This document shows positions 42,601 to 54,300 of a stretch of 64,000 nt of DNA, piece after piece. The position numbers and the translations under genes are program-made. The notes under the pieces are model-generated. The model was not told the origin of the DNA and did no database searches. It worked only from the letters and a program-made list of their open reading frames with translations. The stretch covers positions 67,501 through 131,500 of the forward strand of contig JAUJYZ010000653.1 of assembly GCA_033675265.1 (NCBI GenBank). Reading direction: 5' to 3'. This DNA is from Actinostola sp. cb2023 (taxonomy: Eukaryota; Cnidaria; Anthozoa; Actiniaria; Actinostolidae). Every line of letters begins with the position of its first letter. Position 1 is the first letter of the stretch.

Positions 42601-43656
42601 CTTATTGACGCACACTTGACGTCATAAAATGTTGAAAACTCAAGTAGCAACTCAAAGCCATCTTCAATTTGTTAAATAGACAGACACTAAGAGATACATG
42701 TATATAGGCATGATTGGACTGCAGTATAGAGCAGGCAAATGGACAGCCAGAGAGATAAAATGGACACAGAAACAGCAAGCACAGCAAGGCACAGCTGCTA
42801 GAGTGAAAAATAGACAGACACCCAGAGATTGACAGAGACAAATAAACAGACAGACAGACAGACAGACAGCTAGGTCACCTGTGGTCTAGGAGTAGAATGT
42901 GGTGGTTTTGGTGATGGTGTTCTAACTTCACTCATGCGTTCAGCACTTTTAAGGTATCTTGTGCTGCATTCAACTGACATCGCACTTGTTTTGGAGTGAA
43001 GAATCTCATACAGCTTACATCTACAACAATATAGGGGATAAATGGAACATAACTAAGGAAACTAGAAGTGACCTAAGCAACGTGTACATTGTACAACATT
43101 TGTAACAATTGAAGACGTTACTAGTACCTTGCATTATGACCTCTCCATTGACGTTGTATCTCAATTGCAGCTGCAACAGCTCTGTCATTATTGTCTTTGC
43201 TTTCTGTAATAGTTTTCTCAACAACAACGACAAAATGTTAGTACAGCTAAATGATTTTGACTTACGTACAATGACAATACATGTCCTATTTTCATGCTAA
43301 GCTATGATAAGAAACTTACCATTCTTTCGGCTTTGTTATACATGGAGTATTTGATATTTCTGTTAACAATACCTGAAGTAAAAAAAAATTATTCATGAGC
43401 GAGAGCTTGTAGCTACAAACATTGCTTTTATACCAACACAGCTTAATTGGACTCAAAGAAAATGGTAGATACGCTACGACCTAACAATATTTTAACTTCA
43501 TGTACAAAAGAAATCATCTGTAGACCGCACTAAGCTTAAACAACACGAAAACTTTTTCAACTTCATAACGTCACTACGTTCTCTACCTGGTAGATTGGCA
43601 TTCTCCAAGATCTTTCGAGCCTCATTCTTACTCAACATTCCTAGCTTAAAAGACAT
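36667..43656 (-). CDS. MFI: MFI / C11orf65 orthologue, IQ-motif protein (15 exons)
   Basis: Minus-strand exons 43587-43656, 43320-43372, 43128-43216, 42880-43020 (plus or minus 1), 42106-42179, 41012-41240, 40329-40421, 39761-39814, 39500-39650, 39213-39271, 38975-39049, 38126-38190, 37849-38022, 37192-37244 and 36667-36734 give about 482 residues. The core matches vertebrate C11orf65/MFI: AARVIQRNWRKH (IQ motif), GDPALMLKCINPRE, LLDSAAGVHIKFRLAG, FPPNIYYKIFTHRNI, WENNGWRLVSD, RRQDLEKRRKQKKIEWM, WEVDELLEWTNGLNFDEY. The human protein (about 313 aa) begins near the second IQ motif. Here about 200 extra N-terminal residues carry another IQ motif (AAAIEIQRQWRGHNAR) and a Pro/Ser-rich stretch. IQ motifs bind calmodulin. 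The acceptors of exons 3 (GAG) and 6 (AAAG) are weak and chosen by phase. Confidence 0.88.
37074..37156. mobile_element. CATGCTCGAG palindrome, copy 2
   Basis: The outer arms (CATGCTCGAGAATCCAGCGG and complement) are identical to copy 1 at 16128. The centre has diverged and forms a loop. No 9-bp flanking duplication is visible. Lies between the last two introns/exons of MFI, less than 40 bases from an exon. Confidence 0.85.
38238..38354. repeat. GGGCTTCCTG hairpin repeat
   Basis: GATGGGCTTCCTG, CACACAGGGAGCCCAA and TTTGGGCTTCCTGTG in alternating orientation; same dispersed family as at 3.0, 9.1, 11.5 and 29.7 kb. A related pair GTGGGATCCCTGTGGCAA lies at 39310-39380. Confidence 0.5.
38387..38872. 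mobile_element. Inverted-repeat element in an MFI intron
   Basis: The left arm around 38387-38480 (GGTACTATTGATTTAGC, TTCACTGAAATAATTTCAAA) and right arm around 38755-38872 (TTTGAGATTATTTCAGTGAA, ATAGTCCCC) are imperfect complements, with TCTTTAGAGGTG and CACCTCTAAAGA nested inside. Old and degenerate. Confidence 0.5.
39860..40320. repeat. Degenerate GAT trinucleotide array with GCTGCT blocks
   Basis: GATGATAGTGATGATGATGA alternating with CAGTAATGCTGCTGC, forming a higher-order repeat of roughly 60 bases. Intronic in MFI; open frames across it are artefacts. Confidence 0.9.
40499..40759. mobile_element. Miniature element with 80-bp inverted ends, copy 2
   Basis: Same arms as 9567-9864 (ACACCTATTCC, GCAACAAGCAAGAAGCTGA) with TAATTAATTAAT next to the inner arm ends. 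In an MFI intron. Confidence 0.85.
41385..41731. mobile_element. Inverted-repeat element with TACCTTTTAGGGG repeats
   Basis: Arms GGGACTCCCATATATAAAGT and complement through GATGCT(T/C)GTC. The interior contains at least five GGTACC(T)TTTAGG words. In an MFI intron. Confidence 0.7.
42295..42385. repeat. CAGA-rich degenerate microsatellite
   Basis: (GACA)n-like stretch in an MFI intron; a purer (CAGA)n copy lies at 42845-42872, eight bases from the exon at 42880. Confidence 0.8.
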
Positions 43657-43858
43657 CGTGTTTGTTAGTTTTTGTGGTTAATTATCGAAGAAAAAGAATG
43701 TTTTTTCACGATCATCTGTTCGATTGTCGTCCATTGTTGATTGGGTTGAAGTTTGCTTGGAAACGGAAGACCGCTGGTACACGACGGGCTCACGTAAGAT
43801 GCGCGAACTGGGTGTCGGGAAATATATGAAAGAGATTCTGAAAATGAGCATAAAAAAA

Positions 43859-43962
43859 GGGAGAGGGGGGGGGAGGGGGGGGGGAGGGAGAGGGGGGAGG
43901 GAGAGGGGGGAGGGAGAGGGGGGAGGTAGAGGGGGGAGAGGGAGAGGGGGAGAGGGAGGAAA
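43859..43962. repeat. G-rich tract upstream of MFI
   Basis: GGGGGGAGGGAGAG-type sequence about 200 bases upstream of the MFI start; could form G-quadruplexes on the plus strand. The repetitive Gly/Arg open frame across it is an artefact. Confidence 0.8.
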
Positions 43963-44349
43963 AATCCATCTTCGTTTGGAAACGGAAATCACATCTAACT
44001 CGCATAGACTTGTAAAATTGAAGAAAATTAATAAGTTTTCAGGTGTATTTGTCTTCAAAGGCTCGAATGTTCAGTATGGGACTTTTCAGATCACTTTCGG
44101 CACAAATTACGAACTATTAAATCATGCATTTTTACCAGTATTGCTGTGCCGATCGGAACACCTATCGGCTGATTGGCTCTTTCACAGCTTCCTGTAGCGA
44201 TGAGCGAATCACAATGAATGAAGCACCATGAATATATATATGTAATTTATTTCACCTACACAGATCTTTTCACACACGTTTCTTCTCGCTATTACAGTGA
44301 GGACACACTAACCGGGACCACTTGAGCAAAACTGACCAATCAGATCTGA

Positions 44350-44777
44350 AAATAATCGGGGTACTTGGTTAAATGGTAGGTATGTGCGGCGAGATGTTCA
44401 GACCTGTTTTTGGAATTTGTCACTCGAAAACCTGGATTTACGAATTTCCCAAATAAAAAACCCTGGATTTACGAATTTTTATTGACGATCTGATACGATG
44501 CATTCGTCAGGATATATTTGCCAGACTAACACTCTAACACCTTTACGTCTGACTGACGCCATTATTATTGTTCATGCGGAGTTTTACTACTGAAACGCCG
44601 ATACCACATTATGCAAATTATTAAAAATTAATAAATGTTTTTTAGGCTATAACCTGGATTAATGATTTTTATGCGTTCATTTTACCTGGATTAGAGAATA
44701 AAATGGCCCAAAACCTGGACCCTGTACCGCCGCACATATATATCATGTAATTATTGGGAGTAACAGGGGGGGGGGGG
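44350..44777 (+). mobile_element. Non-autonomous element with poly-G end, copy 1
   Basis: Shares TAGGTATGTGCGGCGAGATG, CACTCGAAAACCTGGATTTA, TCTGATACGATGCATTCGTC and TACCGCCGCACATATATATC with 62594-63110, where they appear in reverse order and complement. Internal words AACCTGGATTTACGAATTT recur. It ends in a run of about 12 G. Confidence 0.75.
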
Positions 44778-46408
44778 AGAGCTCAGCTCAGCCGGAATGA
44801 CCTGAAATCGCTACCAGAGATCAACAACGACACAAACAACACTACAGGAAGGTTAGAGTTCATTGGCTTTATTATTTACGGAGTTATCGACCAGAGCCTA
44901 AGGTCCCATACAAAGCCTTATATACAGCTCGATAACAAGCCTTTCATAGATACCTTGGGCTACCTGTGTACTTAGCGAGCAATAACTGACGCCTTTACAA
45001 ACGAACTGATCGCCGTGAGTCATCTCTCTCTTTACCTTCCCTCGGTCCGTTACAATATATTTTGTAATCGTTTGGCTTCAGAAGGATCCTTCAAAAGATA
45101 TCTATAATCAGTCCGTATAATCCCAGAGAAGATCAAGAGGATCGCAACAGCTTTTCGTGGCCATTATTGATCGTCGTCTCTCGACACAACTGCATGAAAT
45201 TATCTATTTTTGCTACTATTCTTCCAAATACGAGCACTCCTTCTATAGAGAGGGGATAAGAGGAGTACTCTGTACTCTGTTGACCGTGACAACCTTTTAT
45301 TGTTTTATTATTATTATTATTATTAATTTGATTATTATTATTATTACTATTATTATTATTGGTACCTTTTAGGCTTTCGCGTGATTATACTAGTTTTACG
45401 GTTTTCACGCGTATACGTATGAAATGAAAATATGTTGACGTTTCGGCTGCAAATGGTGGAATCGAAACCTTCATATTATTATTATTACAATTATTATTAT
45501 TATTATTATGATGATGATGATTATTATTATTATTATTATTATATTATTATTATTATTATTATTATTATATTATTATTTTCGAGTTCAAGTAGTCAATTGT
45601 AAATTACCTGACATGTAGTGAGATTATAATTAATTGCAATTGTTTGTGAAAAAATTCATGAAATAAAGTTTCCATTATTATTATTATTATTAGCATCAGC
45701 TTCCAAAGTCAGCTCCAAAGTGGACTTCAAGAGGTCTAGGTCGGTGTCCACAATGCAGTGGTTCATATTCTACGGGTACGAGCTTGGTGGTTCATATGTC
45801 CCAAAAGCCAAAGTCCCAAGGCTTGACTCTCCTCGGATGGTGCATGCGTACTTGTGGCCAGCATGGATAATGTGAAAATATTTTCAGTGAAACTGAGCTA
45901 CCGAGATAAAAGGGTGTTTGTGGTTCAAGATAGGAGAGGAGACTATATGTATGCCACTACGACAAGTGCAAGGACTTGGTCTAACTTCGAAACGGATAAC
46001 TTGGTAACTCATAACTTCATAACTCGTAACGCTATTTAGTACTGTAACTTTATAGTCACAATGATTTGATATTAAAGCCGAAAACATGTAGTCACGCTCC
46101 TGTGCGTACATTTGGTAAAAGACATATATGCATGCCAAAAGTGGATGGCTAAATACGTGTAGAGTTTAATACACAATGATAAAGAAAATGACGTTATTAT
46201 TGTACTAGTTCAATGGCCAAAGCACATGGTCTATCAACAAGATCTATCTATCTGCAGTTTATTGGTTTGGAAGCTGTAAACTTTCACAGCTTTGTTGTTG
46301 TTGTTTTTGCGAAACTGTGAAAGGAGTGCTGGACGCCTTTTTGGCGGTCAGAACGTATACACACTGATCACGTTCACTGTCTTTTCCTGGTACCCCCGTG
46401 AGACAAGC
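44778..46408. other. Intergenic with TTA microsatellites
   Basis: TTA-type arrays at about 45300-45360, 45475-45575 and 45675-45690. No gene supported; a 61-codon frame at 45854-46039 has no recognisable content. Confidence 0.5.
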
Positions 46409-47032
46409 ATGGCTACAGCGCAAGAACAAGAAGTCGAATCATGTAAAGAGATTGTGACGACCGCCTAGTCCGTGGTATGCAATATAGTTACAGAGCTAAA
46501 CGATGTACGAGACCACATGAATGACTACGCCCTCAAAACAAGAATGTGTTCTACTTCAGCAGGAAACAATCGTTTGCCCGATATTAGTAGACGCCTCGAA
46601 GGTAAAAAAATTCGAATTGCTGAATTTGACGAGTAACTGAATGATAATAGTTTAAATAATAAAAGTTTGTTGCGTAGCGTGTATACAAATGTGCGATTCG
46701 GCTTGAATTAATGTCAAAAACGACCAAATATGCATAAAGAGCGTGCGTACTAATAAAGTGATTCCATGACTTGCATGCAGTTTTGAACACTCATCTTGGG
46801 TTTTTTTTCTGAAGTTCAACCATTTTTTGCAGTTTTGTGAATTCAATAATTACAATTGTGTACTGATTATTGTGTACCGTATTTCTTTTTTTAAATAGTT
46901 ATTGCCAGGGAGGTCACTGAATCATCTTCATGCCCAACTAATGGAGGAATCGCGAGACGTCTAGTGAGCAAGATGTCCTTGAAGTTCGGAATTCGAAATA
47001 CGTTAGAGTTGAACAAGAATAATTTGAAATGA
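46409..47032 (+). pseudogene. Two-exon small gene with an in-frame TAG
   Basis: From ATG at 46409 (MATAQEQEVESCKEIVTTA) the frame meets TAG at 46466-46468, then stays open through NIVTELNDVRDHMNDYALKT to a donor at 46602 (GAAG|GTAAAA). An acceptor (TTTTTTAAATAG|TT) at 46899 restores the same frame for 44 more codons to TGA at 47030-47032, ending LELNKNNLK. AATAAA follows at 47196. Signals before and after the TAG agree, so this looks like a real small protein with a premature stop. Translation could also begin at ATG 46517, which would give a protein of about 72 residues. I do not recognise the family. Confidence 0.4.
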
Positions 47033-47195
47033 TAGATTAACGGCAACCATTAACAATATTTTATAATTGAGCTAAATATTTTGTACTCGATATAATACGT
47101 TTTTTGACTTGATTGAACAGTGACAATCCAAGTGATATTTAAATTTTGTAAATAAGGGCGGGATTTTTTATCTAATATATGTATTATTTTGGAGA

Positions 47196-47201
47196 AATAA
47201 A
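47196..47201 (+). terminator. Polyadenylation signal after the small two-exon gene
   Basis: AATAAA 164 bases after the TGA stop at 47032. Confidence 0.5.
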
Positions 47202-48322
47202 GTGTGTATTATTAGCGTATCAGACCTGTACAAACATGCAGGGACCCCAACTGATCAGTATATAAAAATGAACACGTTTTTAGGAGATTTCCGCGTTTCC
47301 CGCCATATTGGAGAAGAATCAACATTTTTTATAAGGGGGAAGAACCATTCGAAAGTGGCTGCCAGATGTTTTTAAAGAAAACTTGAAATTTTATTTTTGA
47401 GCAAATATCTTTTTAGCCTCAGAAAGCAATGGTTTGCGCGGGTCTGACCGAGGCTCATTGGGAACTTTTCAAAGGGCTGGTTTAGCTAGACTAGTGGCAC
47501 TCAAATTAATTAAAGATTTTTTTAAATATTAGACATAGAATTGAACCATTTTCATTCAATAATTTAATTCACTCGTTTCGTAGAGAACACTCATATTTAC
47601 ACACATTATGTTATATTACACTTCATAGCCTTGCAAATGAGACGCGATATTTTATAGTAATGCATACATTACTATAAAAGGGATCCCAGAAGGGCTTGTG
47701 CGTAAAGATGGCCAGCGATTAGGAGGGGGTGGAGAGGGAGGGTGGGGTGGGAAATCCAGTAAATATACTCAAACAAAGCGTAGCAACGTTTACATTTACG
47801 TAGTAGTTTGTCGAGGCACATTTTTCACTGCGCCTTTTGATGCATAACATATTTCTTAAAAGCAGAGTTATTTACATTTCTAATCTTTCTTCAAGTTGGG
47901 TTTCTATGGAAACGAAAGGAAGAAAAACGTGATGAACAGTGTGCCCTGCACACCTGTATGCAGAAACGTCAGTAGTTGAATTATCGCAACGTTTGTACGC
48001 ATCAGTTTTATTGCAAAACTGTCAAACATTATATAAAAAAAGTCACAAGGACTTGAGCCGTAGTGATTTGGTCATGACTGGTCAGCAGGTATTCAATTTT
48101 CGTTGTATGCAAATACAGTCATTTTAACAAATCTATTCTGCATGGAATTTTCTCTTCCATGGTCTTCCTGTGGCAAAGGGGAGGAGAACTGAGATCGACT
48201 CACCAGAGCCCATCATTTCCTTAGTCACCAATCTTCCTCCACCTCTCTTACCACAGGGAGACCAAGCAGTTGCCATGGTAACGCTGTAATATTAAAACCA
48301 CACATTTGGGTAAGGATGGGTG
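47202..48322. other. Intergenic, one hairpin
   Basis: No gene seen. TTTTATAGTAATG-CATA-CATTACTATAAAA near 47651-47680 is a perfect 13-bp-stem hairpin. Confidence 0.5.
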
Positions 48323-51300
48323 CTAGCTCGGAGATTCCAAAGGCACTAGGTCTGTATGGCGAGATTTGATTCTGCGCAGTAGATTTTCGCCCACAGGGTA
48401 GAATACTTGCTCCCACATGTCTCGAAGAGTTTCGTACAGATAAGATTCCATGTTCTCCATATTGGAATTGTTGAACATAGTCTCCTCATCTGGAACGAAA
48501 GGAAATAACTTTGTTTAACTTAATATTTTATTTATCTTTTTCGCGATCTTCATCTCACTGTCTCGTCTCACTCTCGCTCAGCCCAGGAACGCCTAGTCAA
48601 TCACAGTTCCTAGGAGCCAACATACAGTCATTCTCAAAAATCTTGTCCTGATGTAAAGACTACAGTACTACAATAAGGTCACATGATTCATTATGTTTTC
48701 AATTTCTGCACGTGGAACTGCGAGTTGATACCAGCAGCATTACATTCAGTTCTCACAATGCCGTGTACTTTTGCATCTCAAATTGAAATTCCACGCGAGG
48801 AAATTGAAAACAATGAATCACGTGACTTTATTGTAGTATTGTAGTCTTTTCATCTGGACAACCTTTTTGAGAACGACTGTATATAATAAAACAACAATCT
48901 TTGCACTCACCTAAATAGTCTGTAAGTACATCTATAAGTTCTATAGTTTCGTCTTCTCCAAACGTGTCTGCCGAGGTCGTTATATCTCCACTAATAAAGA
49001 TACCAAGAAAATGAGTTAGAACGCTGCATCAAGGATAGCATCGTATAGAATACTAGACGAACCTGTAGTTCCACAATGTCTGGCAAACCATTGCTGACAG
49101 CTGCCAATCATTCTTACCAAAGTCATGAAGAACGTCGATTAATCTAAGGACAAAAATGGTAGTGATGCTGATGATGATTAATTTTGTAGACTAGTGATGA
49201 TGGTGATGATTATGGTGGCGATGATGATGATGAAAATGATGATGGTGGCGATGATGATGATGAAGTTGATAGTGATGATGACGATGAAAATGATTATGGT
49301 GGCGATGATGATGATGAAGTTGATAGTGATGATGATGATGAAAATAAATATTGTGGTGATGATGATGATGAAGTTGACAGTGCTCATGATGATGATGAGA
49401 ATGATTATGCAGGCGATGATGATGATTATGATTATAGTGGCGATGATCAAGTTGGTAGTGATAATGATTATAATTATGGTGGCGATGATGATTAAGTTTG
49501 TAGTGATGATGATGATGATGATGATGATGAGCAACGATAATAATGTCAAGCCACATTTTACTTTTTAATTCCTCCTTCCTCCTTCAACTTGGGTCTAATA
49601 TCATCATCAGTCATTAAGTTAATCAGTACTCCACACGCTGTAAAGACTGTCTCTCTTTCACCAGCATCCAAGAGAGCTATCATAATCTCGTCAACTGAAA
49701 GGGTAAATAAAACAAGGCAATACTCAGGAATCAATAATGTTGTTAAAGGTATCATCAGCATCATAACATAACATTGAATTAGTTTTACTTGTGAGCCCGC
49801 GTAATACTCTTTACTGCAATGTACCGAGTACCAAAGCAGTAGAAATCAGACGGTGCGCACCCACCTTTTTGATCAGCAAGTAGTTTCCTGACTTCTTTAT
49901 TCCTGGTCAAGTTTCCAAACACTCTTGAAGCTTCAACCATAGCATCCATGTTCTCAGGTAGCAAGAGAGACAACAGAGCTGAAAACATGGAAAACAAATG
50001 ATTCTGTCAGCATAATACTCATAATGGAGGGAAGAGAATGTGAAGAGGAGAGAAAAGAAGGGAAGGGAAGGGAAGGGAAGGGAAGGGAAGAGAAGAGTAA
50101 AGAAGAGAATGTGAAGAGGAGAGCAGGGTTGAAAAGAGAAGGTAGAGGAAGGATAAAAAGAGAAGGTAGAGGAAGGATGAAAAGAGAAGGTAGGGGAAGG
50201 ATGAAAAGAGAAGGTAGGGGAAGGATGAAAAGAGAAGGTAGGGGAAGGAAGAAAAGGGAAAGGGAGGAGAGGAGAGGAGAGAGAGAGGAGAGAAGAGAGA
50301 GAGAGAGAAGAGTAGAGGAGAGAAGAGGAGAGGAGAGGAGAAGAGAGGAGAGGAGAGAGGATTATTATAAACACTTATTATAGATACGTACATTCTGTGA
50401 TATCTAGATGTTTTTGTGAGACAACACTATTGTCACCCTGGTAGAATGACAAGTTGTTTAGTGTTGATACAGTATTGAGGACAAGCTCTTCATTGGACTC
50501 GATAGATTTGACCTCTAAAACACAAACAAACAATTCTTGTCTATAAAATCCTTCTATAATCAAACTATTTTGAGAAATTATTTCATGACAGCGACAGTGA
50601 CTATGACCACCTTTAGGATTTCAAAAAAATATGTGTCGTGACAACAACAGCTTTATTTGTACTCTGTGTTGTGACAGTGCCATGTCGTGATGGTGCCATA
50701 ACAACAACAACAGCTTTATTTGTACTCTGTGTCATGACAGTGCCATGTCGTGATGGTGCCATAACAACAACAGCTTTATTTGTACTCTGTGTTGTGACAG
50801 TGCCATGTCGTGACAGTGCCATAACAACAACAGCTTTATTTGTACTCTTTGTTGTGACAGTGCCATGTCGTGATGGTGCCATAACAACAACAACAGCTTT
50901 ATTTGTACTCTGTGTCATGACAGTGCCATGTCGTGATGGTGCCATAACAACAACAACAGCTTTATTTGTACTCTGTGTTGTGACAGTGCCATGTCGTGAC
51001 AGTGCCATAACAACAACAACAGCTTTATTTGTACTCTGTGTCATGACAGTGCCATGTCGTGACAGTGCCATAACAACAACAACAGCTTTATTTGTACTCT
51101 GTGTGTGACAGTGCCATGTCGTGACAGTGCCATAACAACAACAACAGCTTTATTTGTACTCTGTGTTGTGACAGTGCCATAACAACAACAGCTTTATTTG
51201 TACTCTGTGTCATGACAGTGCCATGCCGTGACAGTGCCATAACAACAACAACAGCTTTATTTGTACTCTGTGTTGTGACAGTGCCATGTCGTGACAGTGC

Positions 51301-54300
51301 CATAACAACAACAACAGCTTTATTTGTACTCTGTGTCATGACAGTGCCATGTCGTGACAGTGCCATAACAACAACAACAGCTTTATTTGTACTCTGTGTC
51401 GTGACAGTGCCATGTCGTGACAGTGCCATAACAACAACAACAGCTTTATTTGTACTCTGTGTCGTGACAGTGCCATGTCGTGACAGTGCCATAACAACAA
51501 CAGCTTTATTTGTACTCTGTGTCGTGACAGTGCCATAACAACAACAACAGCTTTATTTGTACTCTGTGTCGTGACAGTGCCATGTCGTGACAGTGCCATA
51601 ACAACAACAACAGCTTTATTTGTACTCTGTGTTGTGACAGTGCCATGTCGTGACAGTGCCATAACAACAACAACAGCTTTATTTGTACTCTGTGTCGTGA
51701 CAGTGCCATGTCGTGACAGTGCCATAACAACAACAACAGCTTTATTTGTACTCTGTGTCGTGACAGTGCCATGTCGTGATGGTGCCATAACAACAACAGC
51801 TTTATTTGTACTCTGTGTCATGACAGTGCCATGCCGTGACAGTGCCATAACAACAACAACAGCTTTATTTGTACTCTGTGTCATGACAGTGCCATGTCGT
51901 GACAGTGACAGTGCCATAACAACAACAACAGCTTTATTTGTACTCTGTGTCGTGACAGTGCCATATCAACAACAACAGCTTTATTTGTACTCTTTGTTGT
52001 GACAGTGCCATGTCGTGACAGTGCCATAACAACAACAACAGCTTTATTTGTACTCTGTGTCGTGTCAGTGCCATGTCGTGACAGTGCCATAACAACAACA
52101 ACAGCTTTATTTGTACTCTGTGTCGTGACAGTGCCATGTCGTGACAGTGCCATAACAACAACAGCTTTTTTTGTACTCTGTGTCATGACAGTGCCATGTC
52201 GTGACAGTGCCATAACAACAACAACAGCTTTATTTGTACTCTGTGTCGTGACAGTGCCATGTCGTGACAGTGCCATAACAACAACAACAGCTTTATTTGT
52301 ACTCTGTGTCATGACAGTGCCATGTCGTGACAGTGCCATAACAACAACAGCTTTATTTGTACTCTGTGTCATGACAGTGCCATGTCGTGACAGTGCCATA
52401 ACAACAACAACAGCTTTATTTGTACTCTGTGTCATGACAGTGCCATGTCGTGACAGTGCCATAACAACAACAACAGCTTTATTTGTACTCTGTGTTGTGA
52501 CAGTGCCATAACAACAACAACAGCTTTATTTGTACTCTGTGTTGTGACAGTGCCATGTCGTGACAGTGCCATAACAACAACAACAGCTTTATTGTACTCT
52601 TGTGTTGTGACAGTGCCATGTCGTGACAGTGCCATAACAACAACAACAGCTTTATTTGTACTCTGTGTGTGTGACAGTGCCATGTCGTGACAGTGCCATA
52701 ACAACAACAACAGCTTTATTGTACTCTGTGTTGTGACAGTGCCATGTCGTGACAGTGCCATAACAACAACAACAGCTTTATTTGTACTCTGTGTCATGAC
52801 AGTGCCATGTCGTGACAGTGCCATAACAACAACAACAGCTTTATTTGTACTCTTTGTTGTGACAGTGCCATGTCGTGACAGTGCCATATGTCGTGACAGT
52901 GCCATAAAACAACAGCTTTATTTGTACTCTGTGTCGTGACAGTGCCATGTCGTGACAGTGCCATAACAACAACAACAGCTTTATTTGTACTCTGTGTCGT
53001 GACAGTGCCATGTCGTGACAGTGCCATAACAACAACAACAGCTTTATTTGTACTCTGTGTCGTGACAGTGCCATGTCGTGACAGTGCCATAACAACAACA
53101 ACAACTTTTTGTACTCTTTATTTGTACTCTGTGTCGTGACAGTGCCATGCCAACAACAACAACAGCTTTATTTGTACTCTGTGTCGTTGTGACAGTGCCA
53201 TGTCGTGACAGTGCCAACAACAACAACAGCTTTATTTGTACTCTGTGTCGTGACAGTGCCATGCCGTGACAGTGCCAACAACAACAGCTTTATTTGTACT
53301 CTGTGTCGTGACAGTGCCATGTGTGTCGTGACAGTGCCATGTCGTGACAGTGCCATAACAACAACAACAAGCTTTATTTGTACTCTGTGTCGTGACAGTG
53401 CCATGTCGTGACAGTGCCATAACAACAACAACAGCTTTACAGCTGTACTGTCGTGACAGTGCCATAACAACAACAGCTTTATTTGTACTCTGTGTCGTGA
53501 CAGTGCCATGACAGTGCCATAACAACAACAGCTTTATTTGTACTCTGTGTCGTGACAGTGCCATGTCGTGACAGTGCCATAACAACAACAACAGCTTTAT
53601 TTGTACTCTGTGTCGTGACAGTGCCATGACAGTGCCATAACAACAACAACAGCTTTATTTGTACTCTGTGTCGTGACAGTGCCATGTCGTGACAGTGCCA
53701 TAACAACAACAACAGCTTTATTTGTACTCTGTGTTGACAGTGCCATTGCCATAACAACAACAACTTATTTGTACTCTGTGTCGTGACAGTGACAGTGCCA
53801 TAACAACAACAACAGCTTTATTTGTACTCGTGACAGTGCCATGACACAACAACAACAGCTTTATTTGTACTCTGTGTCGTGACAGTGCCATGTCGTGACA
53901 GTGCCATAACAACAACAACAGCTTTATTTGTACTCTGTGTGTACAGTGCCATGTCGTGACAGTGCCATAACAACAACAACAACAGTGACAGTGCCATGTC
54001 GTGACAGTGCCAACAACAACAACTTTATTTGTACTCTGTGTCATGACAGTGCCATGTCGTGACAGTGCCATAACAACAACAACAGCTTTATTTGTACTCT
54101 GTGTCGTGACAGTGCCATGTCGTGACAGTGCCATAACAACAACAACAGCTTTATTTGTACTCTGTGTCGTGACAGTGCCATGTCGTGACAGTGCCATAAC
54201 AACAACAACTTTATTTGTAGCTTTATTTGTACTCTGTGTCATGACAGTGCCATGTCGTGACAGTGCCATAACAACAACAACAGCTTTATTTGTACTCTGT

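Noticed and set aside
43724..44197. 157-codon Gly/Arg-rich frame upstream of MFI
   Set aside because: It reads through a G-rich simple repeat and starts without a supported ATG.
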